A stretch of 64,000 nucleotides of DNA from Vesta saturnalis (Eukaryota; Arthropoda; Insecta; Coleoptera; Lampyridae): NCBI GenBank assembly GCA_036346205.1, contig JARFJB010000400.1:1399001-1463000 (forward strand). The letters are read 5' to 3'. Position 1 is the first letter of the stretch; every line of letters starts with the position of its first letter. A model generated the notes under the pieces. It had not been told where the DNA came from. It worked only from the letters and a program-made list of their open reading frames with translations, and made no database searches. The position numbers and the translations under genes are program-made. Shown here one piece after another: positions 47,261 through 58,765 of the stretch.

Positions 47261-48046
47261 TCAGTCTGCTGTCATAAGGGTATCTTTCAAAGCCATAAGT
47301 TGCTCCTCGCCTAATTTAATTTTATCTGAAATTTCTCGCGAATCCATTATAAGTTTTGCTTTCATATTGATAAAATGATCGTAATCAGCGTATTCTTCAG
47401 AATTCATATATTTACATAAAATATTTGAGACATTCACGCTTCGGCGATCGATGCTTTCCTTCAACTTTTTCGCTTCTTCCAGTTGGTCTTTTAGTTTATC
47501 CCTTTTTGCTTCTAATATTCTCTAAAATGAAGACATTATTTACTATGGTAATGGTAATAAATTTTAGAAACTTACCCGTTCTGGATCATCATCAGCCATG
47601 GTCATTAATGCATTTTCAGCACGCGCCAATCTTCCAGATAACCCCAATAATAAACTTGTTATCTTACCAACTTCTTCAACGTGTAAGCAAAATTTAGAGT
47701 ATTCGTGAGGTCTGGCTAATCTATTCATGTGGACATCGACATTTTCTCCTAATTCGTCATTTAATCTACATTCTTCAAATACTACTACTTGCTCGCTACG
47801 AAGAACCTCTAACTTACGATCCAAACGATTCACTAACTCCTCCTAAAGTTTAATATAAGTAAATTGTACGACCAATGATTAATATTTATTACCTTTTTTA
47901 GACTTAGATCTTTGGTATCTTTTACAATGCTAAATTGATTCATATCTTGACTATATCTAGTTAAAAATTTTGCTTTCGGTTCTGATGTTGTGAAATATGT
48001 TGATGTTGGTGATAAAGGACTTGATGATTCTATTGAAGATTGATCG
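47261..48046 (-). CDS. Shroom: Shroom C-terminal exons (ASD2 domain), partial gene
   Basis: Shroom binds F-actin and, through ASD2, Rho-kinase, to drive apical constriction of epithelial cells. Three exons are clear: 48046-47893 (ending DTKDLSLKK), 47842-47576 (starting EELVNRLDRKLEVL) and 47521-47261 (starting RILEAKRDKLKDQ, ending DTLMTAD and TGA). Introns are 50 and 54 bp with GT...AG. The ASD2 coiled coil fills the last two exons: VVVFEECRLNDELGENV, YSKFCLHVEEVGKITSLLLG, LSGRLARAENAL, KESIDRRSVNVSNILCKYM, FINMKAKLIMDSREISDKIK and LGEEQLMALKDTL all fit the family. The first exon listed starts in mid-codon, with an acceptor CAG before 48046, so more exons lie to the right. They were not found within the window. 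The gene is intact in the part seen. Confidence 0.93.
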
Positions 48047-49020
48047 CTGAAAAAAAGGGAAACGTTAATGTGTTGACCTATCAGAAATTCATAGAATTAA
48101 TAATTACAGATTAAACAACCCAATATGCTGAAAGCAGTTCACATACTATTATCATATCATACAAGCATTACCATATTATGGTCGTAGAAGTAACAATAAT
48201 AAACCGTAATAATGAAACGACGATAAATTATATAACGCAGATTGTCATATCCATAAGAACCTTGTTGTAGTTCATCCATTGTTCACTGTCCCCATGCAAC
48301 CGACAGACAAATTATATGTTCAGAAAACTACATAATTATGTGTTACATTGAATTTTACGTATAATTAATATTTACATTTCAATAGACTATTATTGTGAAA
48401 AACTCTGGAGGAGTTTGTTACCTTATTACAACATTTTCCATACGGAAATTAAACAAATGACATCAAAGCGACTTCTATGTTTCCATACGTCGAACATGTT
48501 CGTCACTTGATCATACACTCTTTTGGCGTTAGGTTTTTATGACCAATATTTTATACGCTTCGTTTCCACCTGCATTGTCTTTACTAATACATTGGTGTAC
48601 TTATTTAGCCTCCAATTTATAAAAGATTCAAATTTACTTATTTTTTTAACGATTCTTAATTTGTTATATGTTAAAATCATACACACTGTCTATCATTTAT
48701 GCAATTTCAAACTCCGCCTTATGTCGCCTAGAAAAGTTTTATATTTTTTTCCTTTTGCCGTTTAACTATTTTTGATTTTAACCATTTCTTTATTACTTAA
48801 ACTTCTACTTAAACAATCAAATGTCCAGCTTAGTTTTTTAATTTACGGCTAAATCTCGATAAGGAAATAGCTTTGAATGTATAGATTTAGTTATTTATAT
48901 TGTAGTAATAGAATTAGATTAGCTGCAAGTAAATTAGAGCTACGGGAATTGATGCGTTCCAATAAATGGTTTAAATAACAGTTTCAACGTCAAAATGGAA
49001 AAGCGCGGTTGGTCTAGTCG
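48047..49020 (-). other. Start of the Shroom upstream intron
   Basis: No exon was recognised. The region is presumably intronic, as are the transposons to the right if the next Shroom exon lies beyond them. Confidence 0.4.
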
Positions 49021-49117
49021 TACAGGGTGTTCCAGGTAAGATGTCCCTATGTCTTATCTGAGGATCTATAACATATACAAAAAAGTTTTATATAAAAGTT
49101 GTTTTATTTGTTTATTT

Positions 49118-49120
<3 letters not shown>

Positions 49121-49163
<43 letters not shown>
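49121..49163. repeat. TA microsatellite
   Basis: An uninterrupted TA run in the left arm of the palindromic element. The right arm has only a short TATATAT at the matching place, so the run expanded after insertion. Confidence 0.95.
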
Positions 49164-49166
<3 letters not shown>

Positions 49167-49228
49167 GGTGTCCCAGTAAGTCGAATCGATGTCAACTCGA
49201 AAAATTTAAATGGAACACTCTGTATTTT

Positions 49229-52200
49229 TTTTATAGATTAAATGGCGCCAACTGCTATGGTCTTATGGCCATTTCATATGTATACTGGGTTTTCAGTTAT
49301 GTTTAAATGTATTTATACAGGTCTGTGTCCTTCAGAAAGCGAAGGAACTGTTGTACTTTGTGTTCATCTGCATTTATTATGTTTTCAATGTTACTGTCCA
49401 GTTTCAGCCTAGTTCTGGCATTATTATACAATGGGCATTCTACAGAGATATGTTCTAACGTTATATATTCATTACAGTGGTTACATTTCCTTCTGGCTGT
49501 TTTGCCCAGTAGATATAGGTGTGTTAGATTGGTGTGTCCTATTCTGATCCTAGTCGCAACAGCTTCATCCCTTCTTGAGAGTTTGCCGGGTTTCCACGAC
49601 TTTATGTTTGTTTTATAATTTGCTAACCTCGTGTTTGATTGGTTCGATACAGCTTGCCATTCAGATATTGCTTAAGTTCTTAGGTATTGCTTGAGATCTT
49701 GTGGTACGACTGTTAAGATGTCTTTAGATGTTTTAGTAGCACCTTCTCTTGCAGTTGCGTCTGCTCTTTTGTTTCCCTCTATATCTACATGTCCTGAAAT
49801 CCACATTGTAATAATTTTTTTAGGGATCTTTAATAAGCTGTGTATTTATTCTTTGATCATGTTTGTTAGAGGGTCGTTTGTAGAGTTTTGTTCTCCTATT
49901 ATTAAGGAGTCACTGAAGATAATATATTTTGCATCATTATAGTGTTTGCATAGACATGCCAAATTGCGTATAGTTCAGCAGACTACTGATTATATTGTTA
50001 TGGGACCAATTGTGTTCTATGCCCTCAATAGACAATCCCCTACCAACTCCATCTTTTGTCTTTGACCCGTTGGTGTATATTTGTATGTGCTTTGGGTACT
50101 GGTTTATAATTGCATTAAAGCGTTTGTGGTAAGTTGAAGTTAATGTATGTTTCTTTTTTATTTTTTTTTAAATCTAACATAATCTTTATTTCAGGTTCTA
50201 ACCATGGTGAGTCTCAGGTTGTGCAAGGTTTATTACTGTTGGTAGGTGTACGTCCATTTCTTTGATAGCCTCTAGAGCTCTTATAATAGTCGGTCTACTC
50301 ACTGATCGCCTTTTCTCAAACTTTATTATCGTTTCCTTATCTTGTATTATTGAGTAATTTAGATGCTGTGGGAGTGACAAAATTTTAGAAATATAGTTAT
50401 ATAATTGAATTTTTCTGCATATTTTTAGTGATGTTGCGCCTGCATCCGCAAGGATTGACATTATGGGGCTCGTTCTAAACGCACCTGTTGCCATTATTAT
50501 TCCTTTGGCGTGTACTGTATCCAAAGCCTTAGTACTGACATTCTTGCAGATGAGTACACAATGCTGCCATAAGCAATAACTGAGAGTACACATGCATTAT
50601 ATAGCTGGAGAAGAACACGTCTGTCTGCTCCCCAGTTTTATTGCTTAAACATCTTATGAGGTTTAGCCTTTTGTTACATTTGGCCACCAAATTTGTAATA
50701 TGCCGCTTGAAGTAAAGCTTCTTGTCAAAGGTGACACGTAGTACTTTTATATTGTCTGTTGAGGGAATTTCCTTTCCGTAAAAATAGAGTCTAGGTTCAG
50801 TGTATTCTGTTCGTAAACGGCAGAAGTGAATCATGGATGTTTTATCCTCAGCAAAGTTTAGGCCCATGGTCTCAGCTCGCGTCGTTATTTCGTCAATCGC
50901 TAGCTGAAGCTTTTGTTGAATGTTTTGGCTCGTGTCGTCTTCACAGAAAATGATTAGGTCGTCTACATATATACATTTATCCACGGATGTGATTTCGGAA
51001 ATAAGTTCATTGATACCGATCAAGAACAGTGTACAGCTTAAAACTGACGCTTGTGGAATTTCGTTTTCCTGTATGTGTGCTTCAGACATAGAATTTCCTA
51101 CCCTAACTGTATAAGTTCGCTGTGTTATAAAGCTAATTATTGTTTTGGGTAGTTTACCCCGTAGTCCCCATTCGTGTAATTTTTGATTATGTGATTTCTC
51201 CACATTAGTTCGTATGCTTTCCTTATATCAAAACTTACGGCAACCGTATGCGTTCTGTCTAGAAAACTCTTTAGTATGTAATTTTTTAGGTATACTAATT
51301 CGTCCGTTGTAGAGTGGTGTCTTCGAAATCCTGTTTGATATTTTGATATCAAGCTATTTTTTTCTAGATACCACACTAATCTTTCGTTTATCATCCTTTC
51401 AAACACTTTACTCATGCAGCTGGTCAAAGATATGGGTCTGTAGTTTACGGGATTAGTATGGTCTTTACCCGGTTTGGGTATAGGAACAATTATAGATTTT
51501 TACTATTCTGTGGGGTAGGTACCTTTACTATAGATTTCATTATATATGTCTAATATGTTCTTGTTTTTTAGTTGTCGGGAGATTTCTAAGCATGGCATTA
51601 ACTACATTGTCTGGCCCTGGTGCAGTGTCTCTAGTATCTTTTAGTACCTTGTCTAATTTCTTTATACTAAACTGTGTATTGTAGTTACAATCTTCATATG
51701 TGCTAAAATCTAGGGGAGTTTCATTTTGTCCCTTCTTTAACTGGAATACCCTATTATAGTTTTCTGTACTGATATTTGCTTGAAATTGCTTCGCCAATGC
51801 TTCGGCTATATTTTTGAAGTCTACAAGCTTTTTGTTGTTACAAATAAGTACTGGTGACACTGTGTTAATGTTTTTTCCTATTATTCCCTTAGCCTTTTCC
51901 CAGACCTCACATATATCCGTTGATGAGTTTATCTTGTTTACGTATTCTTCCAACGACTTCTTTTTTGCTATTAAAATGGTTCTGTGTACCTGTGCGCGTA
52001 TTTTTTTTAAGTTTACTAAGTTTTCATTTGTTGGTTGTTCTTTAAAACGGTTAAACATTTTTCTTTTCTCTTTTACTGCACTGGCTATCTCTTGTGACTG
52101 GTTTAGACTGTCTAAGTAGATGTCCCAGTTTGACTGTTTAATTAGCCATTTCTTTGGGATTGTTTGATTAGGTTGCTTTGTCGGAAATGTGATAAAAATA

Positions 52201-52527
52201 GGACAGTGGTCACTACCACGGTAGTCTTCCTGTGCTTCCCAATTTAGGTTTAAGGCTAAAGATGGGGATGCAATAGATAAATCTATAGCGGTAAAGTTAC
52301 TTGCTTTCATGTTAAGATGTGTTGGTGTGCCCTTATTGAGAATAATCAATTGATTTTTATCTACAAATTCCTCTATCAATTTTCCCCTTGCATCTGTGGT
52401 ATGTGGGGCCTATGTCAACGAATGGGCGTTGAAATCATCTACGATAATAAACGGTTTAGGGAGTTGGAAAGCAATCTTTTCTAAGTATTCTAGACTCCAG
52501 CAGAAAGAGGGTAAGTAAATGTTACAT
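49229..52527 (-). mobile_element. 5'-truncated I/R1-type non-LTR retrotransposon with 12-bp target duplication
   Basis: A perfect duplication ACTCTGTATTTT flanks the insertion (49217-49228 and 52528-52539). The 3' end at 49229 is a short poly-A (T on the plus strand). The 5' end falls inside the endonuclease domain. The flanking sequence on both sides is the palindromic mariner-type element, so the target is certain. Confidence 0.9.
49310..52527 (-). pseudogene. Non-LTR retrotransposon ORF2: partial endonuclease, RT, RNase H, C-terminal finger
   Basis: From 5' to 3': KPFIIVDDFNAHS (about 52460-52425), a stop, then MIEEFVDKNQLIILN (52379) and GSDHCPIFITFP, the endonuclease end. The linker follows, and RT with DTAPGPDNV (about 51620), FRRHHSTTDELVYL, SFDIRKAYE, IPQASVLSCTLF and the catalytic box IYVDDLIIF (51000-50970). 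After the RT come SSYIMHVYSQLLL, an RNase H-like start IYTNGSKTKDGVG (about 50085), heavily decayed, and the tail RIRIGHTNLTHLYLL with KCNHCNEYITLEHISVEC (49550-49430). A few shifts (near 51480, 51170 and 50560) and stops break it. The RNase H places it in the I/R1/LOA group. The reverse transcriptase part is the best preserved in the window. Confidence 0.85.
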
Positions 52528-53930
52528 ACTCTGTATTTTATTACATACTTGGATTCTCCTCAAGAAAATGCAATACTTTTATCTAAAATTTTTCTTAAAT
52601 TTTGCATAATTTCAGAGTAAAATGAGGTTATGTTATTTTTATCACAAAACTACCCCATTAAAAAACTTTTTGCTACATACCAAAAAAATGGAAAATTAGG
52701 TAAATACTGGGTGTTTTTTATACATGGGTCAGTCGAAAACATTTTGAATGTTTTGGATTTTTTAAATGGAACACCCTATATTTAATTGCATATTTAGATT
52801 CTATATTAAAAAATAAAAAACTTTTTGTAATTACACTTTTTTTAAATTTTCATTAGTTTTGGACTAAATTTAGGTTTTGCAATTTTTATCACAATTTTTG
52901 CTCATTAATATGCTATTTAAAAATAATAATTGTCATAAATGTTAACCGTTAAATTATATTGTTAAGTTTACAAGATTAGTTTAAAAAAGTTGTAAAAGAA
53001 AAGTTTTTTAAATAATTCTTATATTACTAAAAACTGTCATTACCCTAATCATAGGCCTACTCTAAAGCTTAAACTTGAAACGCAAATACTAAAGAGAGAG
53101 AATACCTATATTATTTTAAATGTTAATTTTTAACAAACTGGGTATAGTATGGATTCTACTTTTCTTTTACAACTTTTTTAAACTAATCTCGTAAACTTAA
53201 CAGTATAATTTAACGGTTAACATTTATAACAATTATTATTTTTAAATAGCATATTAATAGCAAAAATTGTGAAAAAAATTACAAAACCTAAATTTACTTC
53301 AAAACTAATGAAAGTTTTTAAAAAAAGAGTAATTACAAAAAGTTTTTTTATTTTTTAATATAGAATCTAAATATGCAATTAAATATAGGGTGTTCCATTT
53401 AAAAAATCCAAGTTTTTTCATTTAAAATATTTTCGATTGACCCGTGTATAAAAAACACCCAGTATTAAAATAGAAGTTTCTAATGATTTAGATCATTTAT
53501 CACAACCTTTGTGATGTGAAATATATATAATTTACCTAATTTTTCATTTTTTTTTTGTATATAGCAATAAGCTTTTTAATAGGGTAAGTTTGTGATAAAA
53601 ATAACAATCTCGTTTTACTCCGAAACTATGCAAAATTTAAAAAAAAAGTTTTAGATAAAAGTATCTCACTTTCTTGAGGAAAATCCAAATATGTAATAAA
53701 ATACAGAGTGTTCCATTTAAATTTTTCGAATTGATATCGATTCCGACTTACCCTGTATATATAAAAAGTAAATAATTTAAAATTTTTAATAAATCCAAAC
53801 AACTTTATATAAAACTATTTTTTTATCTGTTATAGATTCTGTGCTAAGACATAGGGACATCTTACGTGGAACACCCAGTACATTGATCGCTTGACACGCG
53901 GTTGAGGCAAGTGCGATTCCCGGCCCATGC

Positions 53931-54363
53931 AATTCCTTTTCTGTTAGGTTACAGTAGTTTTGTTTATCTAATCTAATTCTGTTACGTTACAGTAGTTTTT
54001 TTATGTTTTTTTTCCTAGTATATCGTAGATTTTAGATTTTTATACCCAACTACGAAGTTGTCAAACAAGGAAACGCGTGATTGGTCCGCATTTAACGAGA
54101 TCTAGCTGCTTGTAAAATATCGATTAATCAATAGTAACCGATGAATCCGGTTTTTGAAAATATTCGATTAACCGATTATTTGATTAATCGTTTATTTCAT
54201 TGGTGGATCATTTTATTAATCGACTATTTAATTAACCGTTTATTTGATTAGCGATTAGCAAAAAATCCATTCTTTTCAGTAATCGATTATCCATTATTCA
54301 AACCTAAAATCGCACACCCCTACTCGTCATTAATCTTTCTGTCCATACACTCTAGTTTATATA
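53931..54363. other. Intergenic or intronic sequence with a hAT-like repeat end
   Basis: Contains the GATTAATCGATTA-rich repeat listed separately and otherwise no gene. Confidence 0.4.
54120..54321. repeat. GATTAATCG-rich repeat ending AATCGCACACCCCTA
   Basis: Many imperfect GATTAATCGATTA-like words lead to TTTTCAGTAATCGATTATCC and the end AAAATCGCACACCCCTA. A similar stretch ends at about 59037. The reverse complement of the end (TAGGGGTGTGCGATT) resembles hAT-type MITE ends, which is inference. Confidence 0.55.
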
Positions 54364-55370
54364 CACTGTGTCCGATATAATGAAGGCCACTATGGGAATT
54401 TCGGAAATGGTAAGAGATAGAGTTTCGGTTAAATAGGAGAAAAATTGGACATTTTTAAACTGACCAAATTCCGAACCGTTCCGAAGTTATGCGATAAAAA
54501 GCGAATTTTCACGATTTCGTTTTTGACAAATTGTTACTTTGTGGTTGATGTTAAATAAAAGTAAGAGAACCATCTATAGTTTACCTTTTAACGTTATTTA
54601 ACATGGAATGCAGCAAATTGGAATCGGACGTTTCGCTATCGAGTAACCATCAACTTGGTTTTTTTAAACACGGCCCTGATTTTTTTATACATAATATTAG
54701 AAGACCTTTTAATTCTGCATTCAAACATGGTTTAATTGCGATTTTTGGGTATAGAAAGTTATGCAATCGACTTTTTTTTTCACTATCGGTAAACAACTGC
54801 ATATTTGAAAGATATAAAAATACCTAGATGTAGACCTTAAACATATCGATTAATTATGTTCTATGCAATTTTTTGATATGACGCGCAATTTAGCGGCAAA
54901 AAAGTTCCTAAGGTAGAATTTAAGTGTTTATTAATTTTTTTTTCAAAATTTGAATAACGATTAGTTTTATAAGAAAAAATGTAGACATTTTTTAAAGAAA
55001 ATTTAATTTTACATAACTTTTCTTTATAAAGTTTCTTAATATAACGCAAGGTTAAGTCTAAAAATTAATTAAATATGAATGAAAATGGTTAAACTGTACT
55101 ATTGATAACTTATAGAAGCGGGCGGCTTTAGAATTTTTTTTCAAGTTAACATGTATTTATGTCTATTAAATCTCTATCTGGCATGAAATTTTCGTTATGA
55201 ACGTATGAAAGAGGTTGGCATAGTTACCCCAAAAAAATTATAATTAAAATTATTTCATTTCTTTTAATTCTTTAAGTTTGTCTATTAACCTGTGTCTGAT
55301 ATTAGAAAAGTGGTCTTAGGAAAACAAATATTTATTAGTTTTCCGTACTAATACTGGTTAGTAGTAAAAT

Positions 55371-56580
55371 ATGGAAGCAGTATGTTCAAATGGAGAAAAG
55401 TTTGACTTAATATCATGTTACATCTTAAGCAATCAAAATTGCATTACAGCGGAGCGCATGTATTTGAACAAGTATCCTGAGCCAAATAAGAGAACATTCA
55501 CCAAGTTAGTAACTAACCCCCGCCCGATGCTGACCTACGCCTGCGAAGCATGGGCATACGCCGCTTCCTCGTACATCAAGCGCCTTCAGACCATCCAGAA
55601 CAAATGTCTCCGGATCATCACCGACGTTCCCTGGTACGTCAGGAACGACCGACTCCACAAAGACCTCAAGACGGCCACCCTAATGGACTTCATGAAAACC
55701 GCCGCAGCCTACCAGGAGATGGTACTAGCGGCCCATCCAAATCCCGTCCTCACGGGATTATGGAACTACGACGCCAACGACGAGAGCAGGCACAAGAGGT
55801 CGAAGATCGTGCTGTGTTGAGTTATATGAAATATTTATACCATGTAGTTATATGCCTATTTGTTGTTACATATCTTAAGTTAGTTTAAGTTAGGTAGGAA
55901 TGAAATGACATGTATATACTATGCCCTGAATAAAGCAAGGTCGGATGAAGGTATAGGGGGCATCTGCCCGGCATACCTAGTCCTACCGATTATAATGAAA
56001 TGAAATAATAACTAACCTTAAAGAATACGGTGCTTTAAAAAAACACGTGCTATCTCGAAAAAAACGAGTAATGAGGAATATGTAAACAATGTATTGTTAT
56101 CCGTTACTGAAATATCAACACGGTAAATTCAGAACAACGTGGGCATATCCAAATCAACAGCACACTTTATTCTGAAAAAGACAAAATTTCATCCGTACAA
56201 ATACAGAAAATCCTATCAGAACAACAATTTACAACAATATACGGTTTCCAATAATGGGATATTTAATCGAAAAAACGTTCATAATTGGTCTCAACAAAAT
56301 AAAAAATATGCAAAGAATCACATCACACATCAACACCATTTTGCCTTCAATATGTGGGTTGGGATTTTAGGAAGAAAGATAGTAGGACCTTTTTTATAAT
56401 CAAAATTTAACATCGCAACGTTACTTAAATTTACTAGAAACTAGTTTGGAAAACGCTATTGATAATTTACCCTTAGTTTTAAACACCAATTCTGAAACAC
56501 AATGGCCAGCCAGTTCTCCCGATATAGCTGGATTTTTTTCTTTGGATGTACATAAAAAATAATGTTTATAAACATATCTT
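55371..56580 (+). pseudogene. Mariner-like transposase, interrupted and deleted
   Basis: The helix-turn-helix part starts MEAVCSNGEKFDLISCYIL and reads RMYLNKYPEPNKRTFTKLVTN (55371-55517). It is interrupted by the Jockey piece and goes on after it as LKEYGALKKHVLSRKKRV (56014 on). From about 56130 it reads GISKSTAHFILKKTKFHPYK, SNNGIFNRKNVHNWSQQN and FAFNMWVGILGRKIVGPF. Little remains of the second catalytic region; a WPASSPDIAGFFSLD stretch near 56500-56545 stands for the third. It is related to the transposases of M1 and M2. Stops and a deletion make it dead. Confidence 0.75.
55518..56009 (+). mobile_element. 5'-truncated Jockey-type retrotransposon piece, target duplication AACTAAC
   Basis: A 7-bp duplication AACTAAC lies at 55511-55517 and 56010-56016. 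The GC-rich insert (far above its surroundings) encodes the C-terminal end of a Jockey-like RT: RPMLTYACEAWAYAASSYIK, RLQTIQNKCLRIITDVPWYV and RNDRLHKDLKTATLMDF, then LAAHPNPVLTGLW. The 3' tail is AATGAAATGAAATAAT. The open frame in this piece is intact to its stop at 55820, which suggests a young insertion. Confidence 0.85.
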
Positions 56581-56870
56581 GGAGACAGAAGAAGAACTCC
56601 GATAGTTGGTACTTAACTCATTCCTAACTGTAACACCTACAATGTTAAAGAATGGTCTGGATTCTACAGTAGGAAGATACTATTTATGTTATGTCATTTC
56701 ATTAATTTGATGAGGAAAGCACAGTTAGCAAAAGCCCATTTATGAATAAAGTTCAGTTTAAATGTTATTGGGAGGGATACAGGCTCATACTCATACATAA
56801 GTTTAAAAATCGCAATTAAACCATAAAGTGTGATACATGCTTGAATGCAGAATAAAAGCTCTTCTAATAT

Positions 56871-56872
<2 letters not shown>

Positions 56873-56928
<56 letters not shown>
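56873..56928. repeat. TA microsatellite
   Basis: An uninterrupted TA run of about 55 bp inside the mariner-like element. Confidence 0.95.
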
Positions 56929-56931
<3 letters not shown>

Positions 56932-57482
56932 GATCGTATTTAAAAACAAAGTTGATGATGGTTGCTTGAAAACGAAACGTCGGATACCAATTTGCTGCAT
57001 GCCTTCTTAAAAAACGTTAAAAAGTACCTATAGAAGATTCTCTTACTTTTTATTTAACATCAACCACAAAATAACAATTTGTAAAAAAAAAATAGTAAAA
57101 ATTCGATTTTTTCGCATAACTTCGGAATGGTTCGGAATTTCGTCAGTTTAAAAACGTAATTTTACAAAAGTTCAAAATGCCCAACTTTTCTCCCATTTAA
57201 TCGAAACTTTATCTCTTACCGTTTCGGAAATCCCCATAGTGGCCCTCCTTATGTTGGAAACAGTGTATATTGTATCCCATTGTGTTTATTTGCCTTAAAA
57301 ACATGAATAAATTTAACTTTTTGCCCAATTATATTTTGATAGCATACGTTATTTATTTCCCTCTACAATGACGTTCTCCAACTATCTTCTGATTAATCCA
57401 TCACATGATTAATCTTCATCTTCTTCTCGTTATCTCCTTATGCCCCTTCGTAGCGTCGAAGGTGTTATTTCTTAATCCTCGC

Positions 57483-58640
57483 TTATACATTTCTTTCAGT
57501 TCTCCGGTCTTTGGCCATTTTCATTTGCTCTAATGTTTTGCTATCCCTATCTCTTCTATCTGTTCCAACCATGATTTCTTCGGCCTTCACTTTCTTCATT
57601 TCCCATGTCTTTTCGCCTCCACAACTCTTCTTACCAGCCTGGTCTGCTTCATTCTCATAATATGCCCATACCAATTCAGTTTTCTGTTCTTGATTTTTGC
57701 CTCTATCGGTTCCTGATTTAATTCTTCTCTAATATTATCGCTTCTTAATCGGTCAATTTTTGTCTTTCCCGCAATTCTTCTTAACTGTTTCATTTCAGCT
57801 GCATTAATCATACTTTCATATTTTTTATTTGTTACCGATGTTTCACTGCCATATAGTAACGTTGGTATGGTGATAGAGTTATATACTTGAAGCTTAGTCT
57901 TTTGTTCTATTTCTCCCTTCCTGAATATTGTATTGTTCAGGCTGTAGTATATTTTTGTTGCTTGGTGTATCCGCCACTAATATTATACCATCGGCGTACA
58001 AAATTCCTTCCATTTTCACTGGTAACATATTTGTGTGTCCTATCGTTACCTGGAGGTTTTTTGTTCTTTTCTTAGTATTTTCAATTATTTTATCCATTAT
58101 TAGTGTGAATAACGTCATGCTCCTTGCTTTATTCCCTTTTTTATATCGAAATCTTTTGATCTTATTCCCGCTATTTGTACTTTTCCTTTTTCCTTGTTGT
58201 ATGTACTTTTGGTTACTTCTATAATTTTCTGGTTTATTTCGAGTTCTTCCATGACTTTCCATATATTATCTCGGTCGATTGAGTCGAACACCGCTTTAAG
58301 ATCAATCAGCATAATGTATAGTTCTTTTCCTAGTTCGTTTCTTCTCTATATTAAATTTCTCAATATGAATATAGTATCCGTAGTTTGTCTCTCTCTTCTA
58401 AAAGCCGATTGCTCTTCTTCCAATCTTTCTTCTACCTCCTTTCTTAGTCTGCCTTCTAGAATTCTTGTATATAGTTTGAATGTAACTGATGACAGCCATA
58501 TGTCTCTATAATTTTCACCATCAAATTCATCCCTTTTTTTATGAATTGGTACTATTAAATTCTCTTCACATTCTTCCGGTATTAGATTTGTCCTCCATGC
58601 TTCCTTCATTACTTCCAACAACTACTTTTTTCCTTCTGTG
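57483..58640 (-). pseudogene. RTE-like non-LTR reverse transcriptase, decayed
   Basis: From 5' to 3' on the minus strand: VMKEAWRTNLIPEECEENLI, VPIHKKRDEFDGENYRDIWL, FKLYTRILEGRLRKEVEE and EEEQSAFRRERQTTDTIF (58621-58346). Next are MLIDLKAVFDSIDRDNIWKV (58312), then FDIKKGIKQGA, LYADGIILVAD (catalytic YADD changed to YADG, about 57990) and finally AEMKQLRRIAGKTKIDRLR, EPIEAKIKNRKLNWYGHIMR and VEAKRHG (57811-57600). The order fits an RTE-type ORF with its typical GH..RM tail. Frameshifts between blocks and the YADG change make it dead. Confidence 0.8.
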
Positions 58641-58765
58641 CCTAACCATTTTACCATTTCTGGATCTATATTATCTGCACCGCCCGCTTTTGATTAATAT
58701 AAAAATTGAAACTTTCACCATTTGACATGTTAAACAACGCTTCATTTGAGAAAAATGATGTAAAC

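Larger units (their letters stand above)
49023..53878. mobile_element. Long-inverted-repeat mariner-type element, hit by a retrotransposon
   Basis: The ends CAGGGTGTTCCAGGTAAG and CTTACGTGGAACACCCAG start inverted repeats that continue through GATGTCCCTATGTCTTA, ATATATACAGGGT and AATTTAAATGGAACACTCTG. They go on through 52528-53080 against 53100-53700 (for example ACGGTTAACATTTAT). The arms are about 750 bp with a short centre near 53085. A TA flanks both sides (49021-49022 and 53879-53880). There is no transposase, so it is a large palindromic non-autonomous element of about 1.5 kb once the retrotransposon (49229-52527) is removed. Confidence 0.85.
49002..53930 (+). pseudogene. tRNA-like sequence split by an inserted element
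   Basis: GCGCGGTTGGTCTAGTCG (49003-49020) joins, after removal of the element and one TA, to CATTGATCGCTTGACACGCG with GATTCCCGGCCCATGC (53881-53930). The joined piece has an A-box-like TGGTCTAGTCG, an anticodon-arm-like ATCGC-TTGACAC-GCGGT and a B-box-like GTGCGATTCCC. The T stem is not well paired and the acceptor is poor, so it is a tRNA relic or the head of a tRNA-derived SINE. The left part ends at 49020 and the right starts at 53881. Confidence 0.45.
54364..57265 (+). mobile_element. Mariner-like element with 240-bp inverted ends, hit by a Jockey fragment
   Basis: The ends CACTGTGTCCGATATAATGA and, inverted, CACTGTTTCCAACATAAGGA start inverted repeats of about 240 bp (54364-54600 and 57008-57265). 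They share GGCCACTATGGG, CGGAAATGGTAAGAGATA and GTGGTTGATGTTAAATAAA-like blocks. A TA flanks both ends (54362-54363 and 57266-57267). It encodes a dead transposase in the plus direction and contains a 492-bp retrotransposon piece. Confidence 0.85.

Noticed and set aside
49307..49942. Plus-strand ORFs over the retrotransposon tail
   Set aside because: They are the antisense of the RNase H and C-terminal finger region read on the minus strand.
55550..55888. Arg/Pro-rich 112-codon ORF
   Set aside because: It is the alternate frame of the GC-rich Jockey RT fragment; the other frame has the family motifs.
57887..58725. Plus-strand hydrophobic ORFs
   Set aside because: They are shadows of the minus-strand RTE-like reverse transcriptase.
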